Source of the DNA: Alistipes ihumii AP11
GTDB taxonomy: Bacteria; Bacteroidota; Bacteroidia; Bacteroidales; Rikenellaceae
DNA: 64,000 bases
Direction: 5' to 3'
Assembly: GCF_025144665.1 (NCBI RefSeq)
Contig: NZ_CP102294.1
Span: 124,001 to 188,000, forward strand
The number at the start of each line of letters is the position of its first letter. The stretch's first letter is position 1. The notes under the pieces are model-generated. The model was not told where the DNA came from. It saw only the letters and a program-made list of their open reading frames with translations, and searched no databases. Below, piece after piece: positions 9,247 to 18,183 of this stretch. A program made the position numbers and the translations under genes.

Positions 9247-9921
9247 CGGGACGTGTTCGGGAAAGCGCCCGGATAAGGGCGTGCCGCTCTTCCGGGAATC
9301 GAACGGACGAAGGGGTGCGGCCGTGCCTAGCGGAGGTGGCGTGCGTCGGGACGATCGTTTTTCCTGTGCGCATCGTTTGGCGGCTTTTGCCCCGCCGGCA
9401 GAGAATGAACCGGATAGTGCGGGGACGCGACGGAAGTATGCCGCTGCCCGAAAGCGGCCGTTTTGCCTGCCGGAAAGCGGACCTGAGCAGATCGAGAATC
9501 GACTCCCTTCCCGATGAGTCCTTTCCCGTAGGTACGAGCCGGACAGTCCCGGACATATATCCGAATCCGATGCGTATGAGGAACTGCCTGCGAGGTATTT
9601 TGGGGATTCCTCGGAACGAGCGTCATAAAGCTTCCCCGTCATTGTCCGATTGCAGAATGGCCCGCGGCGCTATGGCCTTTGTCCGGGGAACTATTCGCCA
9701 AGGGACCGTGTCCGACGCAAAAAAACGAAGGCGAGCGGACTCTCGTCTCTGCGCTCGGTCAGCTCCTCTCGGGAGCGAAATACGGCGTATTTGCGCTCTG
9801 GCCCGGAAAATCGGACGGTCCGGATGCGCCGGTTTCGATATTATCGTGTATCTTTGTTCCGTCATATGCCGGAAACCGTCGCCGCACTGGGGCGCCGGAC
9901 GGCCCGAACTTACATGAATCC
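9247..9921. other. Intergenic region, no gene seen
   Basis: About 675 bases between the GH2 gene and the outer-membrane protein gene. Open frames in all directions cross it, but none has a recognisable domain, a signal peptide or neighbours that would support translation. The downstream frame stays open upstream of 9922 to 9679, but that extension is Arg/Pro-rich and precedes a clear signal peptide. No strong hairpin with a U-tract was found. Confidence 0.5.
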
Positions 9922-10989
9922 ATGATGAAACGCATTGCACGAATTGCCGCGGTCTCGGCGGTCCTTATGGGTCTCGCTCTGCCGCGTGCCGTCGCTCAGG
10001 AGCTCGTCTGGGGCGCCTACTTCGATTTTTTCTTCGATAACAGGGAGTATAAGAGCGAACTCAACTGGCCCCAGTCGCTGTTCGGCGCCCGGATCGCTCC
10101 CGAATTGGGCGTGAGCTGGGACGGACGTCATTCGATCATGCTGGGGTACAGCATGCTGGCCAATTTCGGCGCCAAGCCGTTCGAGACCGACAACGAAATC
10201 TTCGGTTATTATCAGTATGATTCGCCCAAGTTCAAGGCTTATGCCGGCGTGATTCCCCGCTATAAGGAGATAGGCGACTATCCGAGCGCCTTTCTGAGCG
10301 ATTCGGTCAGGTACTTCGATCCGAACCTGACGGGACTGTTGCTGCAATACCGGGGCGGCCGGGGATACGTCGAATTCGGTTGCGACTGGAACAGTATGAT
10401 AACCAATGAAAAACGCGAAAAATTTCTGCTGTTTTCAGCCGGACGTATCCGTTACGGCCTGTTCTATGCCGGCTATCATCTGACGATGTACCACCACGCG
10501 GGAACCTATCTCGAAGACGGAGTGGTGGACAACGTGCTGATCCACCCGCATGTGGGACTCGATCTGGCCGAAGTCGCCCGGATGGAGAAACTGTCGGTGC
10601 AAGCCGGATGGCTTCAGGCTTTCCAGAACGACCGCAAGTATGTCGGGGAGTATGTCACGCCGCACGGATTCCAGCTGGAGATCAAGGCGCAGAAGTGGAA
10701 GTTCGGTATTTTCAATACGCTGTATGCCGGCAAGAATCTGATGCCCTACTACATGACCGACAACCCGTCCCTCGACTACGGTCCGGGTCTCTATTGGGGC
10801 GAGCCTTGGTATCGTACGAACCGGATCTACGACCGGCTCGAACTCTATTGGCAGCCGCTCTGCAACGAAACGATGAAATTGCGCGTCGCCTCCGTGCATC
10901 ATTACGACGGTCATAAATGGGGCTGGCAGCAGAAAGTGCTCTTTACGGTCAATCTGGGGCAGCACCGCGTATTCAAAAAGAAACCCTGA
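9922..10989 (+). CDS. Conserved outer-membrane beta-barrel protein, function unknown
   Basis: 355 aa from the ATG pair at 9922/9925, chosen because a signal peptide (MMKRIARIAAVSAVLMGLALPRAVAQ) begins exactly there. The mature part is rich in alternating aromatic/hydrophobic and polar residues (YFDFFFDNREYK, LGYSMLANFG, YVEFGCDWNSM, VASVHHYDGHKWGWQQKVLFTVNLG), as expected of an outer-membrane barrel, and the last strand ends close to the C-terminus with basic residues. I do not recognise a named family. The PHP phosphatase follows after 16 bp, so the pair is probably co-transcribed, without an obvious functional link. Confidence 0.75.
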   Translation: MMKRIARIAAVSAVLMGLALPRAVAQELVWGAYFDFFFDNREYKSELNWPQSLFGARIAPELGVSWDGRHSIMLGYSMLANFGAKPFETDNEIFGYYQYDSPKFKAYAGVIPRYKEIGDYPSAFLSDSVRYFDPNLTGLLLQYRGGRGYVEFGCDWNSMITNEKREKFLLFSAGRIRYGLFYAGYHLTMYHHAGTYLEDGVVDNVLIHPHVGLDLAEVARMEKLSVQAGWLQAFQNDRKYVGEYVTPHGFQLEIKAQKWKFGIFNTLYAGKNLMPYYMTDNPSLDYGPGLYWGEPWYRTNRIYDRLELYWQPLCNETMKLRVASVHHYDGHKWGWQQKVLFTVNLGQHRVFKKKP

Positions 10990-11005
10990 CGCGACGAGGG
11001 CGGCC

Positions 11006-11851
11006 ATGACACGCAATCTTACCAACTATCACAGCCATTGCTCGCTGTGCGACGGGAGAGCACCGATGGAGGATTTCGTGCGCGAGGCCGTGCGCCGCGG
11101 ATTCGCCTCTTACGGCATCTCCTCGCACGCGCCGCTGCCTTTCCCGGCCGTCTGGACGCTCGACCGGGGCGACGTGACGACCTATCTTTCCGAAATCGAA
11201 CGGCTTAAGCGTTCGTATGCCGGGCGGATCGAGCTGTACGCCGGCATGGAGATCGATTATTTGGACGAGTGCGACAATCCTGCCTCCGATTACTTCCGGC
11301 AGCTTCCGCTCAATTATCGGATCGGGTCGGTCCACCTGATGCACGCCGACGACGGCGGCATCGTCGATATCGATACCTCGCCGGAACGTTTTGCGGAGAT
11401 GCTGAGCGGGCGTTTCGGCGGCGATCTGCGGCGGCTGACGACCGCCTATTTCGACAAGCTGATCCGGATGGTCGAGGCCGGAGGATTCGATTTCGTGGGT
11501 CACGTCGACAAAATATCCTACAACGCCGAACGCTGCGAACCGGGGATCACCTCCCGAGGTTGGTACAGGGACAAAGCAAGGGAGTGTTTCGAGCGGATCG
11601 CCGCCCGAGGGCTGATGGTCGAGATCAATACGAAAAAATATAACGCCTGCGGAGTTTTCTTTCCGAACCGGGAGCACTTCGGCCTGTTGCGGGAGCTGCG
11701 AATCCCCGTGCTGGTCAACTCCGATGCGCACCGTCCCGAGCTGATCGACGATGGCCGGCACGAAGCGATGGCGGCCCTGAGGGAAGCGGGTATCCGCGAA
11801 GTGATCGAGCGCGTCGGGAACCGTTGGGTACCTGTAGAAATCGTTCTGTAA
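11006..11851 (+). CDS. PHP-domain phosphatase, histidinol-phosphatase (HisJ/HisK) family
   Basis: 281 aa cytosolic metal-dependent phosphatase. PHP motifs are visible: YHSHCSLCDG at residues ~8-17 (first His pair), GISSHAPLPF, GMEIDYL, SVHLM, FVGHVDKI and the closing NSDAHRPE. This family hydrolyses histidinol phosphate in histidine synthesis, but members outside his operons may act on other phosphoesters, and no his gene is nearby. Length fits the family. Start at 11006 places the first metal-binding motif at the expected distance from the N-terminus. Confidence 0.85.
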   Translation: MTRNLTNYHSHCSLCDGRAPMEDFVREAVRRGFASYGISSHAPLPFPAVWTLDRGDVTTYLSEIERLKRSYAGRIELYAGMEIDYLDECDNPASDYFRQLPLNYRIGSVHLMHADDGGIVDIDTSPERFAEMLSGRFGGDLRRLTTAYFDKLIRMVEAGGFDFVGHVDKISYNAERCEPGITSRGWYRDKARECFERIAARGLMVEINTKKYNACGVFFPNREHFGLLRELRIPVLVNSDAHRPELIDDGRHEAMAALREAGIREVIERVGNRWVPVEIVL

Positions 11852-11976
11852 GCGGAACGGTCCGGCTGACTTATCCGTGTTTCGGCTACGGTAGGGCTGT
11901 GCAAGCCGTTCTCCGTTCCCGGATTTACAGCGCGTAAAAACAGATGAACGAGTATAATCGTCTAAATTTCAGTCTT

Positions 11977-13647
11977 ATGAAATCTCTTTTTGTGCCCATT
12001 GCTCTGCTCGCTCTTTCGGCGACGGTTTTTCTTTTCTCGTGCGCCCGGAGCGGACGGACGACCGAGGAACGCGCGCCCCGTATCGTCAATCTGATCAATT
12101 TCGTTCGGAATACCGAACCCCGCCCGGTGAATATATCCGACGAGGAGCTGTACCGGACTACGCTCGCCCAGACCGAGCTGCTCCGCAGGCATGGCCTGAA
12201 AGGAACTTTTCTGCTGCAATACGACGCGCTGATCAATCCGAAATATCAGGCCCTGATGAAACAGGCTCTCGCCGAGGGCTCCGAAGTGGGCGGCTGGTGG
12301 GAAATCACCCAGCCCCATGTCGAAGCGGCCGGAATGGAGTGGCGGGGAGCCTACCCGTGGGACTGGCATGCCAATGTCGGCTTTTCGTCGGGCTACGAAC
12401 CGCAGGAGCGCGAGAAGCTCGTCGATACGTACATGGCCAAGTTCAAGGAGGTTTTCGGCCGTTATCCGGCCTCGGTGGGCTCGTGGTTCATCGATGCCCG
12501 CACGCTGCAATACATGGCCGACCGGTACGGCATCGTCGCCTCGTGCAACTGTCGGGACCAGGTGGGAACCGACGGATACACGCTTTGGGGAGGATACTGG
12601 AACCAAGGATACTATCCGAGCAAACTGAATGCCTATATGCCGGCCCAGACTCGCGACGGACAAATCGGCGTTCCGGTTTTCCGCATGCTCGGCAGCGATC
12701 CGATCAACCAGTACGACAGCGGTATAGGCGAGCCTGCGCAGGGTGTCGAGACGCTCGAGCCGGTCTATGAGTCGGGCGGCGGCAATCCCCGGTGGATCGA
12801 CTGGTTTTTCGGCATGATGACCGAGGGGGAGTGCTTGGCCTACCAGTACGTGCAGGCCGGTCAAGAGAACTCGTTCACGTGGCCTCGGATGCAACGCGGA
12901 CTCGAGTATCAGGTGCGTGTGATCGACTCGCTTTCACGAGCCGGCAAGCTGACCGTACAAACGCTGGCCGAGACGGGCCGGTGGTTCAGGGAGCGTTTCG
13001 AAACGACGCCGCCGACCAGCGTGGTCGCTCTCAGCGACTGCAAGGAAGCCGGCCGCGGCAGCGTCTGGTACGACTGTCGTAACTATCGGGCCAATCCGGT
13101 ATGGGAAAACGGCACCTTCCGTTTCCGCGACATACACCTGTTCGACCAGCGGCTGGAATCGGACTACCTGAACGAGGCCAATCCGTCGACCCAATGCTTC
13201 TATACCACCCTGCCCGTCGTCGACGGACTGAACTGGAGCAGCGTGCGGGATACGGCCGGCCTGCGGCTGATGTTCGGCAATCTGTCGGAGAGTCCTGTAC
13301 GGGCCCGGGTGGGCGAGCCCGAGGTGGAGCGGTCGGCCGAAGGCGAGCTGCGGATCGCGATGCCGCTCGACGAAGGCGGCCGATGCGTCATTCGGCTGAA
13401 CGAGCGCTCGATTCGGATCGAACTGCCTCCGAGCGCTCCCTACCGGCTGATGCTGACGACCGCTCGCGACAAGCGGCTGCCGTTCACTAAAATCGCATCC
13501 CGGGAAATCCGAGCCCGGATCAAGGACTTCAACTACGGTTTCCGTTGTACGGCGGGAACTATCGAATCCAACCTTCAGGGGGCTGTTTTCTCCGTTTCTC
13601 CGGATGGCGAAGGGGCGATCGAACTCGAAATGGCTACCGGCCGGTAG
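11977..13647 (+). CDS. Lipoprotein with polysaccharide-deacetylase-like domain
   Basis: 556 aa from the ATG at 11977, chosen because it gives a lipoprotein signal (MKSLFVPIALLALSATVFLFSC, lipid-anchored Cys at ~22); an upstream in-frame ATG at 11944 adds 11 residues before it. The N-terminal ~330 residues resemble the NodB/polysaccharide-deacetylase fold: LLRRHGLKGTFLLQYDAL, EGSEVGGWWEI and the segment FKEVFGRYPASVGSWFIDA. Canonical NodB metal motif HxxxH is not obvious, so deacetylase chemistry is uncertain. The C-terminal ~200 residues look like beta domains. A surface or periplasmic glycan-active enzyme is my inference. Confidence 0.7.
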   Translation: MKSLFVPIALLALSATVFLFSCARSGRTTEERAPRIVNLINFVRNTEPRPVNISDEELYRTTLAQTELLRRHGLKGTFLLQYDALINPKYQALMKQALAEGSEVGGWWEITQPHVEAAGMEWRGAYPWDWHANVGFSSGYEPQEREKLVDTYMAKFKEVFGRYPASVGSWFIDARTLQYMADRYGIVASCNCRDQVGTDGYTLWGGYWNQGYYPSKLNAYMPAQTRDGQIGVPVFRMLGSDPINQYDSGIGEPAQGVETLEPVYESGGGNPRWIDWFFGMMTEGECLAYQYVQAGQENSFTWPRMQRGLEYQVRVIDSLSRAGKLTVQTLAETGRWFRERFETTPPTSVVALSDCKEAGRGSVWYDCRNYRANPVWENGTFRFRDIHLFDQRLESDYLNEANPSTQCFYTTLPVVDGLNWSSVRDTAGLRLMFGNLSESPVRARVGEPEVERSAEGELRIAMPLDEGGRCVIRLNERSIRIELPPSAPYRLMLTTARDKRLPFTKIASREIRARIKDFNYGFRCTAGTIESNLQGAVFSVSPDGEGAIELEMATGR

Positions 13648-13892
13648 CCCGGATATGCGCCGGTCCGTTTGAAATGGCGCTTTTCGGTTCGGTATCCGGA
13701 CGTTGCATCGTTTCGGTCTGACGGGATCGGCCCGTCAGACCTTCTCCCTGTAACATCCCGGAGCGGGTTCAGTCCAAGCCGTGCAACTCGCGCCTGCCGT
13801 TCCGACAGAGACTTTTCTCCCGTAATGCACGCGTTTCCCGGTTTTCTGAAACAAGGGAAATGGCCGGATAGTAAAAACAGTCCGGACAAAAT

Positions 13893-13923
13893 TTTGAAAA
13901 CCGATTTTTTTATTCTACATTTG
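13893..13923 (+). promoter_or_regulatory. Promoter of tRNA-Pro
   Basis: TTTG at 13893-13896, a 19-bp spacer, then TACATTTG at 13916-13923, an exact match to the Bacteroidetes consensus. It predicts initiation about 10 bases before the mature tRNA 5' end. Confidence 0.75.
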
Positions 13924-13939
13924 CACTGCTTTTCAGAAG

Positions 13940-14014
13940 CGGGGTGTAGCTCAGCCCGGTTAGAGTACACGTCTGGGGGGCGTGTTGTCGCTGGTTCGAA
14001 TCCAGTCACCCCGA
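13940..14014 (+). tRNA. tRNA-Pro (anticodon GGG)
   Basis: 75 nt cloverleaf. Acceptor stem CGGGGTG (13940-13946) pairs with CACCCCG (14007-14013), followed by discriminator A. D stem GCTC/GAGT, anticodon stem CACGT/GCGTG around loop CTGGGGG with GGG at positions 34-36, and T arm with GGTTCGAATCC. CCA is not encoded in the DNA, as is usual in Bacteroidetes. It has its own promoter and terminator and borders an A+T-rich segment. Confidence 0.95.
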
Positions 14015-14026
14015 CGAGCTGAAATC

Positions 14027-14060
14027 AACAGGTTAGATTAGTTTTCTAACCTGTTTTTTT
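14027..14060 (+). terminator. Terminator after tRNA-Pro
   Basis: Perfect 11-bp stem (14027-14037 with 14045-14055), 7-nt loop, followed by a run of seven T (14054-14060). Begins 12 bases after the tRNA. Confidence 0.88.
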
Positions 14061-14261
14061 ATTACTGACGTCATTGCGTAAAAACGAGTACAAGCAAGGA
14101 ATCAGTGCAGTTTTTCAATGAGTATATGTCATTGCTTAAATTTAACATCTTGCAAATCACTGTTAATACGAACAATGGATATATTCGGGTCAAAGGCTTT
14201 TAACCAATCAAAACTTCAGTTGTGGTTGAGTCTGTAGAAATGCTGAAAATAAGAATCATTT

Positions 14262-15704
14262 TCACCTGATTTTGCTGTAAATTTCATTTTTTAACAATTT
14301 GGATTTTTTACAACCCGCATTTTTCTCTAAAGATTTATCAATCCAACTTTGTGCTTCCTGAAAAGCTCCCAATCGAAAATATCCCAAGGCGATATAATAA
14401 AAAACATCGCACAAAGGATACAGTCTGTACGATTCGTTATAATTCGACAGGTATTTTTGCAGAAAAATTATACCTTTTTCATTATTAAATTCGCTCTCGA
14501 TATTGAACCTTCCTCTTTTGAAATATAAATCAAAATCTCCGGGCATTGAACTCATAGCCTTTTCGTAGATCAGGTCCACGTTAGACGACGGTTCTTTCTT
14601 CTCTACATATAATTGAATCAGTCCGTCATAAGCGTTGTTCATGAAATTCCTCGCCCCTTCTTTTATATATAAATCAATAGCTTTATTGAAATACGCTTCA
14701 GCTTTATCATAACATTTTAAATTCAAGTACTCGAAAGCGATTATTTCATGGTGATTCCCATTAGTTGCCGGTAAATGTTCCAGAACCGTTTCAAATTCTT
14801 CTACAGAACAAGGTTTGGACAATTCCAGAAGGTCTAATATGGTCCTTGCATCATTTCTCAATTTACAATGATAAAAGGCATTGAAGGAACACAATGTCTC
14901 ATAATTTTCTACAATGCCTTTCTTCCTGTTGATAAATTCGGACATATTATCTTTGTTCACCAAATCCTTGTATAGGTAGTTGATGCCAGAAGTAAGTGCT
15001 ACGGGAATAATTGACATATGGGTAGCAGTGTTGAAAATCTGCATCTTTACGTTCGTATTGTCGGCAACCCTTTTTACAGCCGTCGATAGATGTCGGGAGA
15101 ACTTGACTCTCCTTTTGGCATCTTGATTTCCAATAGCAATATAGATTCGTTTATCGGCAACATCGCTTTTCTCAAAAATAGGTACCATGCCACTTTCAGG
15201 AGCCAAAAGCAAATACGAATCGAACATTTCAGACTTATTCTTCATCAAAAAACAGCCATAATCAGCCAAATAGGAGTGTCCGAAAAAAATGTTGTAACAT
15301 GAAGAACATTTTATGATGTCCTGTACTGCCGGGAAAACGTCATCCTGTATATAATGCAAAAACGATTCACCCGTAGAATTCAGCGTCATGTTGTCTTGAT
15401 TCAATCCGACGCATGCCCGGCCTCTTTGTCCCGGGTAATAAACGCCGACAACACAAACAGGGGGTATCGTGCGGCACATATTGAAAAGATAATTGACATG
15501 AGACGCGACTATGTCGAAACAATAATCCGCATCAAAAACATATAACACATTTGTTATTGTATCCCGTTCTGTCGTATGAGGAATCCATACCCTGACAGTA
15601 GCGGTTTCGTTTCCCGTTTTGATATTTCGTTCAACAACCGTTTGGGACAATACGAACTCAGGGGATAAGCAAATGAATAAAAAACAGAGAAAATACTTAT
15701 TCAT
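14262..15704 (-). CDS. Secreted esterase (ferri-enterobactin-esterase-like alpha/beta hydrolase) with TPR domain
   Basis: 480 aa with a signal peptide (MNKYFLCFLFICLSPEFVLS). Residues ~25-250 form an alpha/beta-hydrolase of the esterase-D/Fes/YbbA group: VLYVFDADYCF, VGVYYPGQRGR, nucleophile elbow FFGHSYLADYG (Ser144; the usual second Gly of GHSxGG is Leu), probable Asp195 (IGNQDAKRR) and His229 (ATHMSII). Residues ~290-480 hold tetratricopeptide-like helices (KCYDKAEAYFNKAIDLY, ALGYFRLGAFQEAQSWIDKSL). Related proteins hydrolyse siderophore or acyl esters; the substrate here is unknown. The gene is strikingly A+T-rich with AT-ending codons, unlike every neighbour, and sits between tRNA-Pro and hppA, suggesting horizontal gain. 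Confidence 0.85.
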   Translation of the reverse strand: MNKYFLCFLFICLSPEFVLSQTVVERNIKTGNETATVRVWIPHTTERDTITNVLYVFDADYCFDIVASHVNYLFNMCRTIPPVCVVGVYYPGQRGRACVGLNQDNMTLNSTGESFLHYIQDDVFPAVQDIIKCSSCYNIFFGHSYLADYGCFLMKNKSEMFDSYLLLAPESGMVPIFEKSDVADKRIYIAIGNQDAKRRVKFSRHLSTAVKRVADNTNVKMQIFNTATHMSIIPVALTSGINYLYKDLVNKDNMSEFINRKKGIVENYETLCSFNAFYHCKLRNDARTILDLLELSKPCSVEEFETVLEHLPATNGNHHEIIAFEYLNLKCYDKAEAYFNKAIDLYIKEGARNFMNNAYDGLIQLYVEKKEPSSNVDLIYEKAMSSMPGDFDLYFKRGRFNIESEFNNEKGIIFLQKYLSNYNESYRLYPLCDVFYYIALGYFRLGAFQEAQSWIDKSLEKNAGCKKSKLLKNEIYSKIR

Positions 15705-15710
15705 AAGGCA

Positions 15711-15745
15711 ATAAAAGCGTAGAACTTGAATAGAAGTTCTACGCT
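15711..15745 (-). terminator. Terminator of hppA (also in the leader of the esterase gene)
   Basis: Perfect 12-bp stem (15716-15727 with 15734-15745), 6-nt loop, followed on the minus strand by TTTTAT. It lies 83 bp after the hppA stop and 12 bp before the esterase-TPR start codon, so it should insulate the acquired gene from hppA transcription, or act in the esterase leader. Confidence 0.8.
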
Positions 15746-15827
15746 ATAATAAATTTTACATAAACAATAGTAAGATGCCCGGATGCGCGGGGAGTAAAAA
15801 AAGCCTCGTAAAGCTCCGGCAAGCGGC

Positions 15828-18035
15828 TTACAGCAGATGGAACGAGACGGTCAGTCCGGCTACGACGATCGAGACCATGCTCATCAGCTTGATCAGGATG
15901 TTCAGCGACGGGCCCGACGTATCCTTGAACGGGTCGCCCACCGTGTCGCCTACGACCGTAGCCTTGTGGTTGTCCGATCCCTTGCCGCCGAGGTTGCCCT
16001 CCTCGATGAATTTCTTTGCGTTGTCCCAGGCTCCGCCCGAGTTGGCCATGAAAACGGCCAGCACGAAGCCCGCGCTCAGGCTGCCTATCAGCAGTCCCAT
16101 CACGCCTGCCACTCCGAAGATAAAGCCGACCGCGATCGGTACGAGAATCGCGAGTACCGACGGGAACAGCATCTCGCGCTGCGCGCCCTTGGTCGAGATC
16201 GCCACGCAGCGGGCATAGTCCGGTGTCGCTTTTCCTTCGAGTATGCCCTTGATCTCACGGAACTGTCGCCGTACTTCCTCCACCATGCTCTGGGCGGCGC
16301 GACCTACGGCATTCATCGTAAGCCCGCAGAACAGGAATGCCATCATCGCGCCGATGAAGGCTCCCACCAGAACGTTCGGATTCATCAGCGTGACTTGGAA
16401 ATAGTCCATCAGGTCCAGAATGTTTGCGTCGGCTACGGCTTTCATCGTTCCGTCGGCCAACTCGAGCGAACTTTGCCCGACGTGCTGCATGCCGATCTTG
16501 ACTTCCTCGATGTATGAGGCCAGCAGGGCCAGCGCCGTGAGTGCGGCCGAGCCGATCGCGAATCCCTTGCCGGTCGCTGCGGTCGTATTGCCCAGCGCGT
16601 CGAGCGCGTCGGTGCGCTGGCGCACTTTCGGGTCGAGGCCGCTCATTTCGGCATTGCCGCCGGCGTTGTCGGCGATCGGTCCGTAGGCGTCCGTTGCCAG
16701 CGTGATGCCGAGCGTGGAAAGCATGCCGACGGCAGCGATGCCGATGCCGTACAGCCCCTTGCTCAGGTTACCGGCCGAAATCATGTTGTGGATGTCGAAG
16801 CCCGTCGCGCAGAGGAAGGCGAGAACGATGGCTACTGCGATCGTGACGACCGGAATGGCCGTCGATATCATGCCCATGCCGATACCGGAGATGATGACCG
16901 TCGCAGGTCCCGTCTCGGCGCTTTTGGCGATTTTCCGCGTCGGTTTGTAAGAATGGGACGTATAGTATTCGGTCGACTGTCCGATGATGATACCGGCCAC
17001 GAGGCCTACGATCACCGAGAACGAGATGCCGACCCAGTTTTCGATTTGCAGCGCGTAGAGAATGCCGAACGTGCAAACCGCGATCAGCGCCGAGCTCGTA
17101 TTGACGCCCGTGCCGAGCGCGCCGAGCAGGTTTTTCATCGTGGCGCCCTCCTTCGTGCGGACCAGAAAGATGCCGATGACCGACAGTACGATGCCGACGG
17201 CGGCGATCAGCATCGGGGCCAGCACGGCTTGTATCTGCATGTCGCCCGCGAAGGCGGCGGCTCCGAGCGCCGCGGTCGCCAGAATCGAACCGCAGTAGCT
17301 TTCGTAAAGGTCGGCTCCCATACCGGCCACGTCGCCTACGTTGTCGCCCACGTTATCGGCTATCGTCGCCGGGTTGCGCGGATCGTCCTCGGGGATGCCG
17401 GCCTCGACCTTGCCGACCAGATCGGCTCCGACGTCGGCCGCTTTCGTATAGATACCTCCGCCGACCCGCGCGAAGAGCGCCTGTGTCGAGGCTCCCATGC
17501 CGAAAGTCAGCATCGTCGTGGTAATGATCATCAGCTTTTGGGGACCCGTCGCGTCGATGAAGTGGTTCAGAACCAGATACCAGACCGAGATGTCGAGCAG
17601 ACCGAGGCCGACGACGACCAGACCCATCACCGCGCCGCTGCGGAAAGCTACTCTGAGCCCTTGGTTCAGCGACTGGCTCGCGGCATGCGCCGTACGGGCC
17701 GAGGCGTAAGTCGCGGTCCGCATGCCGATATAACCGGCCAAGCCGGAGAAAAGGCCGCCCGTGAGGAATGCGAACGGAACCCACGGGTTCTGCACGCCCA
17801 GTCCGTAGGCGAGGAAGGCGAAGAACAGCGCCAGAATCAGAAAGACGACCGTTACGACCTTATATTGCTGCCGCAGGTAGGCCATCGCGCCTTGGCGGAC
17901 GTGGGCCGCGATCTCTTTCATGCGGTCCGTTCCCTCGCTGCAGCGCATCATCGCGCGAAAGAAATACCATGCGAATCCGAGAGCCACGAGGGAGGCCAGC
18001 GGAACGATCCAGAAGATAAGAGGGGTGTTGTTCAT
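15828..18035 (-). CDS. hppA: Membrane-bound ion-translocating pyrophosphatase
   Basis: 735 aa, about 16 hydrophobic segments. It couples hydrolysis of pyrophosphate to pumping of H+ and/or Na+ across the inner membrane. The substrate-binding signature DVGADLVGKVEAGIPEDDPRNP and the acidic DNVGDNVGD region are intact, as is the C-terminal motif DNAKKFIEEG and KATVVGDTVGDPFKDTSGP. In the diagnostic segment NTTAATGKGFAIGSAAL the Ala and Gly positions match the K+-dependent subfamily rather than the Lys-containing K+-independent one; H+ versus Na+ cannot be decided by eye. Its own promoter and terminator indicate a single-gene unit. Confidence 0.95.
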   Translation of the reverse strand: MNNTPLIFWIVPLASLVALGFAWYFFRAMMRCSEGTDRMKEIAAHVRQGAMAYLRQQYKVVTVVFLILALFFAFLAYGLGVQNPWVPFAFLTGGLFSGLAGYIGMRTATYASARTAHAASQSLNQGLRVAFRSGAVMGLVVVGLGLLDISVWYLVLNHFIDATGPQKLMIITTTMLTFGMGASTQALFARVGGGIYTKAADVGADLVGKVEAGIPEDDPRNPATIADNVGDNVGDVAGMGADLYESYCGSILATAALGAAAFAGDMQIQAVLAPMLIAAVGIVLSVIGIFLVRTKEGATMKNLLGALGTGVNTSSALIAVCTFGILYALQIENWVGISFSVIVGLVAGIIIGQSTEYYTSHSYKPTRKIAKSAETGPATVIISGIGMGMISTAIPVVTIAVAIVLAFLCATGFDIHNMISAGNLSKGLYGIGIAAVGMLSTLGITLATDAYGPIADNAGGNAEMSGLDPKVRQRTDALDALGNTTAATGKGFAIGSAALTALALLASYIEEVKIGMQHVGQSSLELADGTMKAVADANILDLMDYFQVTLMNPNVLVGAFIGAMMAFLFCGLTMNAVGRAAQSMVEEVRRQFREIKGILEGKATPDYARCVAISTKGAQREMLFPSVLAILVPIAVGFIFGVAGVMGLLIGSLSAGFVLAVFMANSGGAWDNAKKFIEEGNLGGKGSDNHKATVVGDTVGDPFKDTSGPSLNILIKLMSMVSIVVAGLTVSFHLL

Positions 18036-18150
18036 AGGACGGTAGTTTTAGGTTGTCTTGAGTTCGGGTTCGATAGATCGCAGCCGGTCCGGCGCATGGC
18101 GTCGTCGCTGTCGGACCGGCTTTCGCTTTTGGCAAAAAAACGAAAACACC

Positions 18151-18181
18151 CAAAATTAATAAATTATTTTATTTAATACAA
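18151..18181 (-). promoter_or_regulatory. Promoter of hppA
   Basis: On the minus strand: TTG (18181-18179), 20-bp spacer, TAATTTTG (18158-18151). Predicts a 5' leader of about 110 nt. A 10-bp stem (18082-18091 with 18112-18121) lies in that leader. The -33 box abuts the -7 element of the divergent methyltransferase gene. Confidence 0.7.
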
Positions 18182-18183
18182 GC

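Noticed and set aside
13669-14022. 117-codon plus-strand open frame ending in the tRNA-Pro gene
   Set aside because: Overlaps the tRNA and its promoter and has no domain.
13990-15830. Search for a direct repeat of the tRNA-Pro 3' end (att site) flanking the A+T-rich segment
   Set aside because: No copy of the T-arm/acceptor sequence is visible near 15700-15830 and there is no integrase gene, so an integrated element is not demonstrated.
16788-18176. 462-codon plus-strand open frame opposite hppA
   Set aside because: Antisense shadow of the pyrophosphatase with low-complexity charged composition.
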